DNA from: Pseudolabrys sp.
GTDB lineage: Bacteria; Pseudomonadota; Alphaproteobacteria; Rhizobiales; Xanthobacteraceae
NCBI GenBank assembly: GCA_019246455.1
Contig: JAFAQJ010000132.1
Location: 1 to 10,913, forward strand
DNA: 10,913 bases
Reading direction: 5' to 3'
Shown here: in pieces, positions 1 through 7,828 of the stretch
How the letters are laid out: every line of letters begins with the position of its first letter
Position numbering within the stretch: position 1 is the stretch's first letter
Translations under genes and position numbers: made by a program
The notes under the pieces: model-generated
Told to the model about the DNA's origin: nothing
Database searches by the model: none
Seen by the model: the letters and a program-made list of their open reading frames with translations, nothing else

Positions 1-29
1 GACAGGGCGAAGATGGTGTCGTTGGGCAT
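1..29 (-). CDS. mnmE: Start of tRNA modification GTPase MnmE (partial)
   Basis: Only the first nine codons and part of the tenth lie in the window. They read MPNDTIFAL from an ATG at 29. The D-T-I-F-A-L string just after the start is typical of alphaproteobacterial MnmE, the GTPase that works with MnmG to modify the wobble uridine of some tRNAs. Context supports this: rho lies upstream on the same strand, and rho-mnmE is a common alphaproteobacterial gene pair. The 50 bases between this start and the preceding RidA stop show no clear Shine-Dalgarno motif. With so few residues, the call depends on motif plus gene order; an unrelated protein is possible. Confidence 0.55.
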
Positions 30-79
30 AGCGGCGCAGGCAAGCGCCGAGTCGCCCACAGGTCAAGATGATGGCGGAG

Positions 80-478
80 CTACAGCATCGCCACCGCGTC
101 CATCTCGATGGCGAATGGACCCGGCCACGAGTGGATGTACATGAAGATGCGGGCCGGCTGATCGTCGGGAAAGTAGCGGTCGTAGATCGCGTTGAAGGCC
201 GCGAAATGCGTCTCGCCCGGTATACAATAGACGTTGCATTTCACGACATTTTTGAGCGACGTGCCGGCCGCTTCGAGGCAGGTCTTGAGCTGCTCCAGGA
301 TGAGCTCGCACTGGCGCTCGAACGGTCCCGTGGCGATCTCGCCGGTCTTGGGCTCGAACGGCGGCAAACCCGACACATAGATGAAACCATTGGCAATCGA
401 GACCGGACTGAATTTGCGGCCCTTGCGATAACCTTCGAGATAAGTCGAGATCGGCTCGACGCGCACGCGTTTGATCAT
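80..478 (-). CDS. RidA-family (YjgF/YER057c/UK114) deaminase
   Basis: A 132-aa protein, the usual size for RidA proteins. Members of this cytoplasmic trimeric family hydrolyse reactive 2-aminoacrylate and related enamine/imine intermediates to keto acids and ammonia, though many paralogues have untested substrates. Visible family marks are G-x-I-Y-V-S-G-L-P at about 31-39, the A-G-T-S-L-x-N-V-V-K block at 71-80, and Q-P-A-R with Arg110 at the position of the carboxylate-binding arginine, followed by the I-E-M-D-A-V-A segment (124-130). The ATG at 478 was chosen because the homologous region begins there and GAAGGAA lies just upstream. The longer frame to 745 reads back over the divergent regulator gene and is unlikely to be coding. 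The ArsR-type gene is divergent; mnmE follows downstream. The subgroup (Rid1-7) was not determined, and F-M-Y-I-H-S-W-P-G-P after Arg110 differs from archetypal RidA. Confidence 0.9.
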   Translation of the reverse strand: MIKRVRVEPISTYLEGYRKGRKFSPVSIANGFIYVSGLPPFEPKTGEIATGPFERQCELILEQLKTCLEAAGTSLKNVVKCNVYCIPGETHFAAFNAIYDRYFPDDQPARIFMYIHSWPGPFAIEMDAVAML

Positions 479-530
479 GACGCTTTCCTTCGGTTGAGGC
501 ACCACACTAACGTTTATCCGTGCGATCATG

Positions 531-548
531 GTTCGGCCACAACCGAAC
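531..548. promoter_or_regulatory. Inverted repeat between divergent ridA-like and arsR-like genes
   Basis: The 108-bp gap between the divergent starts (478 and 587) contains a perfect 6-bp inverted repeat, GTTCGG-N6-CCGAAC. A further 8-bp half, TTCGGTTG at 489-496, is the exact reverse complement of CAACCGAA at 540-547. ArsR-family proteins bind dyads of this general kind near their own promoters, so this is a candidate operator for one or both genes. The arms are short and no convincing -10/-35 pair was found, so this is inference. Confidence 0.3.
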
Positions 549-586
549 TGTGGACGCTTGATCTCCGGCAGAAGCGCCCTAGCCTT

Positions 587-1303
587 ATGGCCATGACGGC
601 CTCCGCCAATATGGTCGAAGTCGCCGCGCTGGTCGGCGACACCGCGCGTGCAACGATGCTCGCCGCGCTGATGAGCGGGCAGGCGTTGACCGGCATCGAA
701 CTGGCCGGCATCGCCCGGATATCCCGCTCGACCGCGAGCGAACATTTATCGAAGCTAGTCGCGGCACGGCTACTGTCGGTGACGCGGCGACGGCGCAACA
801 GCTATTACCGCATTGCATCACCGCTGGTGGCGCGGATGCTCGAAAGCATCAAGGCGGTGGCGGCGATCGAAACGCCGGCGCGCCATCAACCGCGTTCCGC
901 GGAGGACGACGCGTTGCGCTTTGCCCGCACCTGTTACGATCATCTGGCGGGGCGTCTCGGTGTCGCTATTGCCGATGCGCTGGTGGCTAAACGCTATGTC
1001 GCGTTGAGCGAGGAGGGCGGCGTCCTCACCCGTGCCGGCACGCGATTTCTCACGGAATTCGGCCTCGATCTCGTGCAGCCTAAACCCTCGAAACGCGTCT
1101 TCTGCCGCGCTTGCCTCGATTGGAGCGAGCGGCGCTATCACATCGCCGGGCATGTCGGGGCGGCACTGTGCGACCGGCTGATAGGGCTTGGCTGGGTGAA
1201 ACGCGACGGCCGATCGCGCGTCATTCGAGTGACCCCCGTCGGGCAACGAGGACTGCGCGAGGCGCTGGGCGTGCGGCTAGAACAGGGCCGTACAAGCCAA
1301 TAA
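587..1303 (+). CDS. ArsR-family winged-helix transcriptional regulator
   Basis: A 238-aa DNA-binding regulator, longer than minimal ArsR proteins (about 100 aa). Residues 8-75 form the winged helix: an ALVGDTARATMLAAL entry helix, a recognition helix around I-S-R-S-T-A-S-E-H-L-S-K-L (45-57), and a beta-wing with R-R-R-R-N-S-Y-Y-R. The C-terminal half ends in a motif starting C-R-A-C-L-D-W-S-E-R-R (173-183), then H-x-A-G-H-V-G-A-A-L, which I recognise from a longer ArsR subfamily in proteobacteria. Cys173 and Cys176 could bind metal or sense redox state, but this is unproven. The start is uncertain: ATGs at 587, 593 and 611 are in frame and none has a strong ribosome site. The frame stays open upstream to 68 only because it mirrors the RidA-type gene. 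A truncated MFS remnant follows, so this may once have regulated an efflux pump. Confidence 0.85.
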   Translation: MAMTASANMVEVAALVGDTARATMLAALMSGQALTGIELAGIARISRSTASEHLSKLVAARLLSVTRRRRNSYYRIASPLVARMLESIKAVAAIETPARHQPRSAEDDALRFARTCYDHLAGRLGVAIADALVAKRYVALSEEGGVLTRAGTRFLTEFGLDLVQPKPSKRVFCRACLDWSERRYHIAGHVGAALCDRLIGLGWVKRDGRSRVIRVTPVGQRGLREALGVRLEQGRTSQ

Positions 1304-1358
1304 GGATCGCCGAAGGGAACCGTCAAGCGCGCAGGAATCGGGTGGACCTCGGCCGCGC

Positions 1359-1508
1359 CTCGCAGGCTGCGCGCTGTTCGGCCTCGGGTTCGGCAGCCTG
1401 ACTTCGTTGCCGCCACTGCTGGTGCAAAAGGAATTCTCGGGTCCCGACGTCGGCAAAGCCGTGGCGCTAATCGTCGCCATCAATCAGGCGACCTTCGCGC
1501 TGGCGCCG
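1359..1508 (+). pseudogene. Remnant of an MFS transporter (C-terminal part)
   Basis: In one frame this stretch reads LAGCALFGLGFGSLTSLPP, then L-L-V-Q-K-E-F, then [21 protein letters not shown]. That is the pattern of the late membrane helices and connecting loop of bacterial MFS permeases. There is no start codon or N-terminal domain; the homology begins near 1359 and stops near 1508, where an intact permease would carry on with its last helices. About 50 codons survive from a protein of about 400. It lies 55 bases after the ArsR-type gene on the same strand, consistent with a former regulator-transporter pair that lost the transporter by deletion. The rest of the 1304-1548 gap shows no further recognisable coding. 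The family call rests on remembered motif resemblance. Confidence 0.55.
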
Positions 1509-1548
1509 CCGCCTGTTCAATGCAGACCTGTTAGGGCAGGGTTGCCGC

Positions 1549-3576
1549 ATGTCCACGACGTCATCGACCCACATCAACCGGCTCGCTCACGCGACCTCAC
1601 CCTACCTGCTGCAGCACTCGCACAATCCCGTCGACTGGCGCGAATGGGGGCCGGAGGCGCTCGCAGACGCCAAAGCTCAGAACAAGCCGATCCTGCTCTC
1701 GGTCGGCTATGCGGCCTGCCACTGGTGCCATGTGATGGCGCACGAGTCGTTCGAGGATACGGGCATCGCGGCGGTGATGAACGAGTTGTTCGTCAACATC
1801 AAGGTCGACCGCGAGGAACGGCCCGACATCGACCAGATCTACATGAGCGCGCTGCACCTGTTGGGCGAGCAAGGCGGCTGGCCGCTGACGATGTTTTTGA
1901 CGCCGGCCGGCGAGCCGGTGTGGGGCGGCACTTATTTCCCGAAAGAATCGAAATACGGCCGGCCAGCCTTCACCGACGTGCTGCGCGAAGTGGCGCGGCT
2001 GTTCAAGGAAGAGCCGGGGAAGATCGAGCAGAACCGCGCGGCGCTGCTGGCGCGGCTCGCCGAAAAGGCGCGGCCCAAGGACAAGCTCGTGGTCGGCACC
2101 CGCGAGCTCGATTCGTACGCGCGCCAGATCGGCAACATGTTCGACGGCGTCCATGGCGGCATGCGCGGCGCGCCGAAGTTTCCCAACCCGCCGATCCTGG
2201 AATTCATGTGGCGCGCCGGCATGCGATCGCACGACACGCGGTTCTTCGACACCATCGCGTTTTCACTGGAGCGGATGTGCGAAGGCGGCATTTACGACCA
2301 TCTCGGCGGCGGCTTCTCGCGCTACTCGGTCGACGAACGCTGGCTGGTGCCGCACTTCGAGAAGATGCTCTACGACAACGCGCAGCTGCTCGAATTGCTC
2401 GCGCTTGCGAGCGCGCGGACCGGGACGGCGCTGTTCGCGCAACGCGCCCGCGAGACCGTCGGCTGGCTCAAGCGCGAGATGACGACGGCGGAGGGCGCAT
2501 TCTGCGCCTCGCTCGATGCGGACTCGGAAGGCGAGGAGGGCAAGTTCTACGTCTGGTCGTACGACGAAGTGATGCACGTGCTGGGCGCCGACGATGGCAC
2601 GTTCTTCGCCAGACACTATGACGTGACGCCGGACGGCAATTTCGAAGGCCACAATATTCTCAACCGGCTCAACGATGCCGAGCGCACGGTTTCCGACGAC
2701 GAGCGGCTCGCCCCGTTGCGTGAGAAATTGCTGACGGCGCGGGAAAAACGCGTGCGGCCGGGGCTCGACGACAAGGTGCTGGCCGACTGGAATGGGCTGA
2801 TGATCGCGGCGCTGGTCAATGCTCGCACCTTGCTTGGCGAGGGCGAGTGGATCGCGATGGCACGGCGTGCATTCGATTTCATCGCCACCAATATGACGAA
2901 AGGCGATCGATTGGGTCATTCGTGGCGTGGCGGAAAACTGCTTTACCCCGGCCTCGCGTCGGATTTCGCCGCGATGACGCGCGCCGCGCTCGCACTCCAT
3001 GAGGCGAGCGGCGAGCGCGCTTATCTCGAGCGCGCGTTGGCCTGGCAGCGCGAACTCGACGCGCATTATTTCGACGCCGAGCGCGGCGGCTATTACCTCA
3101 CCGCCGACGACGCCGAGGGGCTGGTGCTGCGCCCACATTCGACCGCCGACGAAGCGGTGCCGAACCACAATGCGATCACAGCGGGCAATCTGGTGCGGCT
3201 CGCGACGCTCGCCGGCGACGAGCAGTGGCGCAAGAAAGCCGATGCGCTGTTCGACGGCGTGCTGTCGGCCGCATCGGGCTCGCTGTTCGCGCACGTCGCG
3301 CTGCTCAATGCGCTCGATCTGCGGCTGCGCGCCGCCGAAATCGTCGCGGCTGGTCCGGACGCTGAAAGTTTCGCGCAGGCCGCGCTGAAACTGCCGTTCC
3401 TCGACCGCATCGTGTTGCGCGCCGCCAAGGCCGTCGATCTTGCGCCCTCGCATCCGGCGCAGGCGAAAATTGCCGCGACACAAGGCAGCGCCGCATTCGT
3501 CTGCATCGCCGAAACCTGCTCATTGCCGGTGACGAAGCCGGAAGACATCGCCGGCGCGGTTGAGGGGATGCGTTAG
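1549..3576 (+). CDS. YyaL/DUF255-family thioredoxin-fold and six-hairpin protein
   Basis: A 675-aa protein of normal length for the YyaL/spermatogenesis-associated protein 20 family. The N-terminal part (about 1-170) is the DUF255 thioredoxin-like domain with the hallmark C-H-W-C-H-V-M (Cys57, Cys60), preceded by H-N-P-V-D-W and followed by [11 protein letters not shown] and G-G-T-Y-F-P. The remainder resembles an (alpha/alpha)6 barrel of the glycosidase/epimerase type: A-P-K-F-P-N-P, D-H-L-G-G-G-F-x-[38 protein letters not shown] and P-N-H-N-A are all family blocks. No signal peptide is seen, so it is likely cytoplasmic. The biochemical function of the family is not settled. The ATG at 1549 has AGGGCAGGG upstream. 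The stop overlaps that of the convergent chemoreceptor fusion by 4 bp. Confidence 0.93.
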   Translation: MSTTSSTHINRLAHATSPYLLQHSHNPVDWREWGPEALADAKAQNKPILLSVGYAACHWCHVMAHESFEDTGIAAVMNELFVNIKVDREERPDIDQIYMSALHLLGEQGGWPLTMFLTPAGEPVWGGTYFPKESKYGRPAFTDVLREVARLFKEEPGKIEQNRAALLARLAEKARPKDKLVVGTRELDSYARQIGNMFDGVHGGMRGAPKFPNPPILEFMWRAGMRSHDTRFFDTIAFSLERMCEGGIYDHLGGGFSRYSVDERWLVPHFEKMLYDNAQLLELLALASARTGTALFAQRARETVGWLKREMTTAEGAFCASLDADSEGEEGKFYVWSYDEVMHVLGADDGTFFARHYDVTPDGNFEGHNILNRLNDAERTVSDDERLAPLREKLLTAREKRVRPGLDDKVLADWNGLMIAALVNARTLLGEGEWIAMARRAFDFIATNMTKGDRLGHSWRGGKLLYPGLASDFAAMTRAALALHEASGERAYLERALAWQRELDAHYFDAERGGYYLTADDAEGLVLRPHSTADEAVPNHNAITAGNLVRLATLAGDEQWRKKADALFDGVLSAASGSLFAHVALLNALDLRLRAAEIVAAGPDAESFAQAALKLPFLDRIVLRAAKAVDLAPSHPAQAKIAATQGSAAFVCIAETCSLPVTKPEDIAGAVEGMR

Positions 3577-5897
3577 GCGCTCTTGCGCACATCGATCTCG
3601 GGCAACCACGTGCTCCACGGTTCCGGCGCAATCGGCTGCGGCGACACCCAGACCGGCCAGATCGCATTCTTCTTGTCCATGCGGCCGATCACGGCATGCT
3701 TGTGCAAGTGCTGGTTGACCGGATCGAGCCTGACATCGAAGCCGGACGGCGCGCGGATGACGCGGCCGGCCAGCGCGGCGCGCACGGCGGCCACACCGGT
3801 GGTGCCTGCGGCCTGCACCGCCTGCGTCCACAATTGGAAGCCGATCCAGCTCGCTTCCATCGGATCGTTAGTCAGCGCCGCTGGATCGCCGGTGAAGTCG
3901 CGCCACTCTTTGATGAAGGCCTGGTTCTCCGGCGTGTCGAGCGTGTGCAGATAAGTCCACGCCACCATGTGTCCGACCAGATTACGTTCATGCAGCGCCG
4001 GCATCTCGGCCTCGCCGAGCGACAGCGACATCACCGGCAGAATGTCAGCGTCGAGGCCCTGCCGCGCGCGCTCGCGGAAGAAATGCACGTTGCTGTCGCC
4101 CGACAACGTTGCGATGATCGCGCCATCGGTGGCGGCGAATCTGCGGATGCCCTGCACCTTCTCGTGCCAGATGCGCTCGCCAAACGGCACGTACATTTCT
4201 GCGACCGCGTCGGCACCGATGCCCTTCGATGCAAGGTAGTTGCGGATGATAGCGTTAGTGGTGCGCGGATAGACGTAATCGGTGCCGACCAAGAAGAACC
4301 GGCGGCGGCCCATCGCAAGCAGATGATCGACCGCCGGCAGCGCCTGCTGCTGTGGTGTCGCGCCGGTATAGATGACGTGCGGCGACTGCTCCTGTCCTTC
4401 GTATTGCGACGGATAGAACAAAAGCCCGTCGTATTTCGCCAGCACCGGCAGCACCTGCTTGCGCGAGGCCGAGGTCCAGCAGCCGAAGATCGCCGCCACT
4501 TTTTGGTCGCGCAGCAGCGTTTCGGCCTGATCGGCATAAGCGGTCAGATCGGCGCGGGGGTCCATGATCGCGGCCTCAACCGGACGGCCGAGCAAACCGC
4601 CGTTTTTGTTGAGCTTTTCGATCATCATGACAAGAAGCTGCGTTAGCGGGCGCTCGCTTGCGGTCAGCGTGCCCGACAGCGAATGCAGGATGCCGAGCTT
4701 GATCGAGCCGTGATCGAGATCGGCGAAATAGCGGCTGACCGACGACGCCAGCGTTTCGGCCCGGCCGATCAGGTCCTCCGCGGTCGAAAGCACCGCGTCG
4801 CCGGCGCTCGCGACATCCTCGACCACGGCACGAATGCCGGGCAGCGCGCCGCTGACTTTGTCGGCGACCTTGCTCGCTTCGGTGCCGATCACATCGAGCT
4901 GAGTCACCTGCTGCTCGATGATGCGTGTGATGTTTTCATTGACCGATCCCATCGCCGACACCGACCTGTCGACCGCTACAATGGCGTCGGCGGTATCCTG
5001 CACCGCTTGCTGTATGCCGTGAATCTGCGCGGTGACTTCGCCGGTCGCCTTCGCCGTGCGGTGCGACAGCTCTTTGACTTCGGCGGCAACCACGGCAAAG
5101 CCGCGGCCGGCTTCGCCGGCCCGCGCCGCCTCGATCGTGGCGTTGAGCGCCAGAAGCGACGTTTGACCCGCGATCGCGTTGATGAGTTTGACGACTTCCT
5201 CGATACGCTGCGCCGCGGCAGCGAGTTTGTGCATGGTGGCGTCGGCGCGATTGAGCTCTGCGGCGGTGCGCGCTGTCGCTTCACGTGCCTCCGTCACCTG
5301 TTGCGCCGAGCCGATGACCAGCGTCTGAACGTCGCGCGCTGCGGCGGCAACGCCCTCGACGTCCTGCGCGGCCTGGGCGGCGGCTTGCGACGCCGCCGTC
5401 ACCTCTTTCGCCATGTCGCGATTGCGCTGTACGAGATCGTCGGCGGTGCCACGGATGCGCTCGCCGGCGCTGGTGAAGGCGCTGACCACGGCCTCGACCG
5501 CGCCTCGGAAATTGCCAGTGAAAAATAGCCGGCCGGCATGATGCAGGCGCGCCTCGGTTTCACGCCGGCTGAGATCGACGCTGACAGTGTCGGCCGCAAT
5601 TAAGGCGCTGCGCATCGTCTCGGCAGATGCAGCAAACTGCTGGATCGTGCCGTCGCCGATCAACTGCGGCAGCGATGTGTAGCGGTCCCCGCGCGCAATG
5701 CGGTCGATTGAGGAAATAATGCGGGCGAGACGATACTCGGCGAAGCAGCTCACCGCGACGGCGCCTGCGATAGCGACCATCGTGCCCCAAAGAAAACTAG
5801 CATTGGCCGCAACAACCGCAACGAGCGCGACCGCGAATGTCGGGACCGCAATCCAAAGCGCAGGGCGCGGAAAAGGACGGCGGCTGGGCGCAGGCAT
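3573..5897 (-). CDS. Chemoreceptor signalling domain fused to UrtA-type urea/amide-binding domain
   Basis: A 774-aa fusion in one uninterrupted frame. Residues 1-12 are basic. Two hydrophobic helices (about 13-32 and 38-53) are joined by about five residues, leaving no room for a periplasmic sensor. A HAMP-like stretch follows (about 57-100, with I-A-R-G-D-R), then a methyl-accepting chemotaxis domain (about 150-395) whose tip has [18 protein letters not shown] and G-R-G-F-A-V-V-A (245-271), the CheA/CheW contact region. Residues 398-765 match UrtA/AmiC-type binding proteins: [49 protein letters not shown] basic N-terminus and basic post-helix segment place both ends in the cytoplasm, suggesting sensing of internal urea or amides. 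No C-terminal CheR/CheB tether pentapeptide is seen. The start at 5897 has only a weak GAG ribosome site. Confidence 0.9.
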   Translation of the reverse strand: MPAPSRRPFPRPALWIAVPTFAVALVAVVAANASFLWGTMVAIAGAVAVSCFAEYRLARIISSIDRIARGDRYTSLPQLIGDGTIQQFAASAETMRSALIAADTVSVDLSRRETEARLHHAGRLFFTGNFRGAVEAVVSAFTSAGERIRGTADDLVQRNRDMAKEVTAASQAAAQAAQDVEGVAAAARDVQTLVIGSAQQVTEAREATARTAAELNRADATMHKLAAAAQRIEEVVKLINAIAGQTSLLALNATIEAARAGEAGRGFAVVAAEVKELSHRTAKATGEVTAQIHGIQQAVQDTADAIVAVDRSVSAMGSVNENITRIIEQQVTQLDVIGTEASKVADKVSGALPGIRAVVEDVASAGDAVLSTAEDLIGRAETLASSVSRYFADLDHGSIKLGILHSLSGTLTASERPLTQLLVMMIEKLNKNGGLLGRPVEAAIMDPRADLTAYADQAETLLRDQKVAAIFGCWTSASRKQVLPVLAKYDGLLFYPSQYEGQEQSPHVIYTGATPQQQALPAVDHLLAMGRRRFFLVGTDYVYPRTTNAIIRNYLASKGIGADAVAEMYVPFGERIWHEKVQGIRRFAATDGAIIATLSGDSNVHFFRERARQGLDADILPVMSLSLGEAEMPALHERNLVGHMVAWTYLHTLDTPENQAFIKEWRDFTGDPAALTNDPMEASWIGFQLWTQAVQAAGTTGVAAVRAALAGRVIRAPSGFDVRLDPVNQHLHKHAVIGRMDKKNAIWPVWVSPQPIAPEPWSTWLPEIDVRKSA

Positions 5898-6006
5898 CGT
5901 TGCTCGCGGAAATTAAGTGGGGTGTAAAGTCGCAGACATATGGTTTCCGAATTCTTACTGCAGCGCACTAAAGCCGCATGAAATAAGGGCAAGTCGCGCA
6001 CAAAGT

Positions 6007-6966
6007 TTAGGCGCGACGATCCGTCGTGCGCGGCCCTCTGATGCCGCGCCAGTCGAGCGCGTCAGCCTCGTCCTTGATCCAGCGCCGAAAACTTGCCGCA
6101 GCCGGACTTGGCTTGCGGCCTTTCGCCCACACCAGACTGAAAGTGCGACCGGTCGGCAGGGCGAATTTGACCGGAATGATCAGCCGTCCGGTCCGCAGAT
6201 CGTCGTAAGCGAGAATGTCATGGGCGAGCAGCACGCCGGCGCCTTCACCGGCGGCGTCGAGCGCGTGATCGGCGCTGTTGAACCGCAGGCCACGCCGGAC
6301 GTCGACATTGTCGACGCCAGTGGCCGCAAACCATTGGCTCCAGTCGGGGCTGGCGCCGCGTGCAGCGAGCGAATCGTCATGAATGAGCGGCAGCCGTGCC
6401 AACGCCGGCGCGTCTTTCACCGGTCCATGCTTTTCGATCAAACGTGGGCTGCAAACTGGAATGTAGGTGGTATCGACCAGTTTCTGGAACTCAAGCGTCG
6501 GATCGGCGGGCGGATCGACCGGCATGTTGCGAACCGCGAGATCGATGCCGTCGGTCGCGAAATTCGCGTTCGATGACGAAGAGGAAATCCGCACCTCAAT
6601 ATCGGGATGCGCGGCCGCGAACCGGTAGAGCCGCGGCGCCAGCCATTTCGACGTCAGACCGGGTGAGGTGCTGACGACCAGCACATTGGCCTGGTTCGCC
6701 GAAGCGAGGCTTTCGACCGCCGCGCGGATTTGCGCGAAACCGGTCTGCAACCCCGGATAAAGCTGCTTGCCGGTTGCGGTGAGTGCGATCGCACGCACCC
6801 GGCGCTCGAATAGCCGCAAACCCAGAAAATCTTCGAGGCCGCGGATCTGATGACTGAGGGCGCTCGCCGTGACGTTCAGCTCAAGGGCCGCCTGGGTCAG
6901 GCTCAGATGACGCGCCGCGGCCTCAAAAGCGCGCAAGGCCGAGAGTGGGGGCATCGCCCGATGCAT
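6007..6966 (-). CDS. LysR-family transcriptional regulator, GcvA-like
   Basis: A 319-aa LysR-type regulator. Residues 5-64 hold the winged helix-turn-helix, with P-P-L-S-A-L-R-A-F-E-A-A-A-R, L-T-Q-A-A-L-E-L-N-V-T-A-S-A-L-S-H-Q-I and R-L-F-E-R. This is the GcvA-like pattern (P-L-x-A-L-R-A-F opening, S-A-V/L-S-H-Q-I recognition helix). Residues about 90-300 form the periplasmic-binding-like effector domain with D-G-I-D-L-A-V-R-N, G-A-G-V-L-L-A-H and S-F-R-R-W-I-K-D-E. The ATG at 6966 has GAGAG six bases upstream; a second ATG at 6954 is possible. The chemoreceptor fusion lies 109 bases downstream on the same strand, and a small gene is divergent. A palindrome covers the ribosome-binding site, which fits autoregulation. 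The target and effector cannot be told from the sequence; GcvA-like regulators in this order control many different genes, including beta-lactamases. Confidence 0.93.
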   Translation of the reverse strand: MHRAMPPLSALRAFEAAARHLSLTQAALELNVTASALSHQIRGLEDFLGLRLFERRVRAIALTATGKQLYPGLQTGFAQIRAAVESLASANQANVLVVSTSPGLTSKWLAPRLYRFAAAHPDIEVRISSSSSNANFATDGIDLAVRNMPVDPPADPTLEFQKLVDTTYIPVCSPRLIEKHGPVKDAPALARLPLIHDDSLAARGASPDWSQWFAATGVDNVDVRRGLRFNSADHALDAAGEGAGVLLAHDILAYDDLRTGRLIIPVKFALPTGRTFSLVWAKGRKPSPAAASFRRWIKDEADALDWRGIRGPRTTDRRA

Positions 6967-6971
6967 GATTT

Positions 6972-6994
6972 TCTCTCATCTATCAAATGAGAGA
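6972..6994. promoter_or_regulatory. Perfect 8-bp palindrome over the LysR gene's ribosome site
   Basis: TCTCTCAT at 6972-6979 and ATGAGAGA at 6987-6994 are exact inverted repeats around a 7-base spacer. The dyad starts five bases upstream of the LysR start codon, and its left arm contains that gene's GAGAG ribosome site. LysR proteins bind interrupted dyads in divergent promoter regions, so this is a candidate operator for autoregulation and perhaps for the divergent small gene. It does not contain the standard T-N11-A at its centre, so the assignment stays tentative. Confidence 0.4.
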
Positions 6995-7070
6995 GTATCG
7001 TTTGTGAGGCTGAACGAAAAGGGCGATATCGACGTTCCGGTTGAGATTTGATCACCTAATGGAGGCGGTT

Positions 7071-7292
7071 ATGGCTTTCCTCGCCCTCTCTCACGCAAAC
7101 ACCGTGCCCCATACGACGCCTGACCGCCGCGGCTTCTGGCGGATCCTCTACGATGCGGCGATGCTCGCCCGGCAACGCGCCGCGGATCGCGATGCGGCGC
7201 TGTTCGTCATGCAACGCGGCAAATTCACCGATGAACTGGAGCGCGAACTCAGCCAGCGCACGATGCGTGGCGACTGGGGTCCCCGTGACTAG
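7071..7292 (+). CDS. Small conserved-looking protein of unknown function
   Basis: A 73-aa protein whose function I do not recognise. It contains R-R-G-F-W-R-I-L-Y-D-A-A-M-L-A-R-Q-R-A-A-D-R-D near residues 18-40, a likely basic amphipathic helix, then a G-K-F-T-D-E-L-E-R-E segment and an acidic/Arg C-terminus. This layout resembles many small alphaproteobacterial proteins of unknown function (aromatic-basic helix followed by T-D-E-x-E-R). No signal peptide or membrane helix is seen. The ATG at 7071 was preferred over an ATG at 7059 because GGAGG at 7061-7065 sits five bases before it. It is divergent from the LysR gene, with the palindrome between them, so LysR control is plausible. Its stop overlaps that of the convergent secreted protein by 4 bp. 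Confidence 0.7.
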   Translation: MAFLALSHANTVPHTTPDRRGFWRILYDAAMLARQRAADRDAALFVMQRGKFTDELERELSQRTMRGDWGPRD

Positions 7293-7828
7293 GCGCTCGG
7301 GGTGCCGCGCGGATTGACGAAGATGTAGCCGCGCACGTCGCGGGTGTGCAGCCGCGACAGTCCGCCGCCTGAATTGTAGTCGCGCACCGTCCACTGGCCG
7401 TTGCCCGCGGCCGCTTCGATGTACATCACGTGACCGCCACGCACCGCGGCGAGCCCAGGACCAGGCGTCGCGACGCGCGGAAACAGCCGCGCCCAATTAT
7501 AGGCGAGATTCAATCGCGCATCGTTCAATCCGAGATATTTGCGCAGCCCGCAGCCGCAATAGGCGTGCGGGCATCCTTCGGGACGACGGCCAATAACCGT
7601 GCCTTCATCGATCACCGTAACCGTCGCCGCGGTCCGGGCGATGATGCGCGGCGCGCTGGCGAATGACGCCGAACCGCATACCATCCGCGTTGTGTCGGTG
7701 AATTCACAGCCGGCCGTCGCGTGGAGGTTGCTCGCCGCGTGGTAGCGATGATGAAAATGACGGGCGTGAGCGGGAGCATTAACAGCAAGAATGAGAATCG
7801 AAGACGCGGCGGCCAATAAACATTTCAT
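7289..7828 (-). CDS. Secreted Cys/His protein, possible CHAP/NlpC-like hydrolase
   Basis: A 179-aa protein with a clear Sec signal peptide: M-K, a hydrophobic core, then A-P-A-H-A with predicted cleavage after residue 22. The mature part starts with a His-rich stretch. Residues 86-115 read C-P-H-A-Y-C-G-C-G-L-R-K-Y-L-G, then L-N-L-A-Y-N-W-A. Later come P-G-P-G-L-A-A-V-R-G-G-H-V-M-Y-I-E (122-138) and W-T-V-R-D-Y-N-S-G-G-G. A Cys at a helix start, an N-W-A motif, a P-G-x-G-hydrophobic strand and G-H-V is the order seen in papain-fold CHAP/NlpC-P60 peptidases, with Cys91 or Cys93, His133 and Asn152 as a possible triad. Such enzymes cut cell-wall peptides, but activity here is only inferred. The ATG at 7828 has GAGGG upstream. 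It is probably monocistronic and periplasmic or secreted. Confidence 0.8.
   Translation of the reverse strand: MKCLLAAASSILILAVNAPAHARHFHHRYHAASNLHATAGCEFTDTTRMVCGSASFASAPRIIARTAATVTVIDEGTVIGRRPEGCPHAYCGCGLRKYLGLNDARLNLAYNWARLFPRVATPGPGLAAVRGGHVMYIEAAAGNGQWTVRDYNSGGGLSRLHTRDVRGYIFVNPRGTPSA

Noticed and set aside
1407..2621. Plus-strand open frame of 404 codons starting with TTG
   Set aside because: Only its first 34 codons resemble protein (the MFS remnant). From 1549 on it overlaps the YyaL-like gene in another frame and becomes Arg/Ala-rich nonsense.
2263..3483. Long minus-strand open frame (406 codons) inside the YyaL-like gene
   Set aside because: It is antisense to a strongly conserved gene and has the Arg/Ala/His-rich composition of GC-rich shadow frames, with no recognisable motif.
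3696..5528. Two long plus-strand open frames (316 and 281 codons) opposite the chemoreceptor fusion
   Set aside because: Both mirror the codon pattern of the minus-strand gene, whose domains are clear. Neither shows family motifs.
5983..6009. Sigma-28-like element TAAACTTT-N11-GCCCTTAT upstream of the chemoreceptor fusion (minus strand)
   Set aside because: The -35 part fits well (7 of 8) but the -10 part does not (5 of 8) and begins with the LysR stop codon. As far as I know most Hyphomicrobiales lack FliA, so it is more likely chance.
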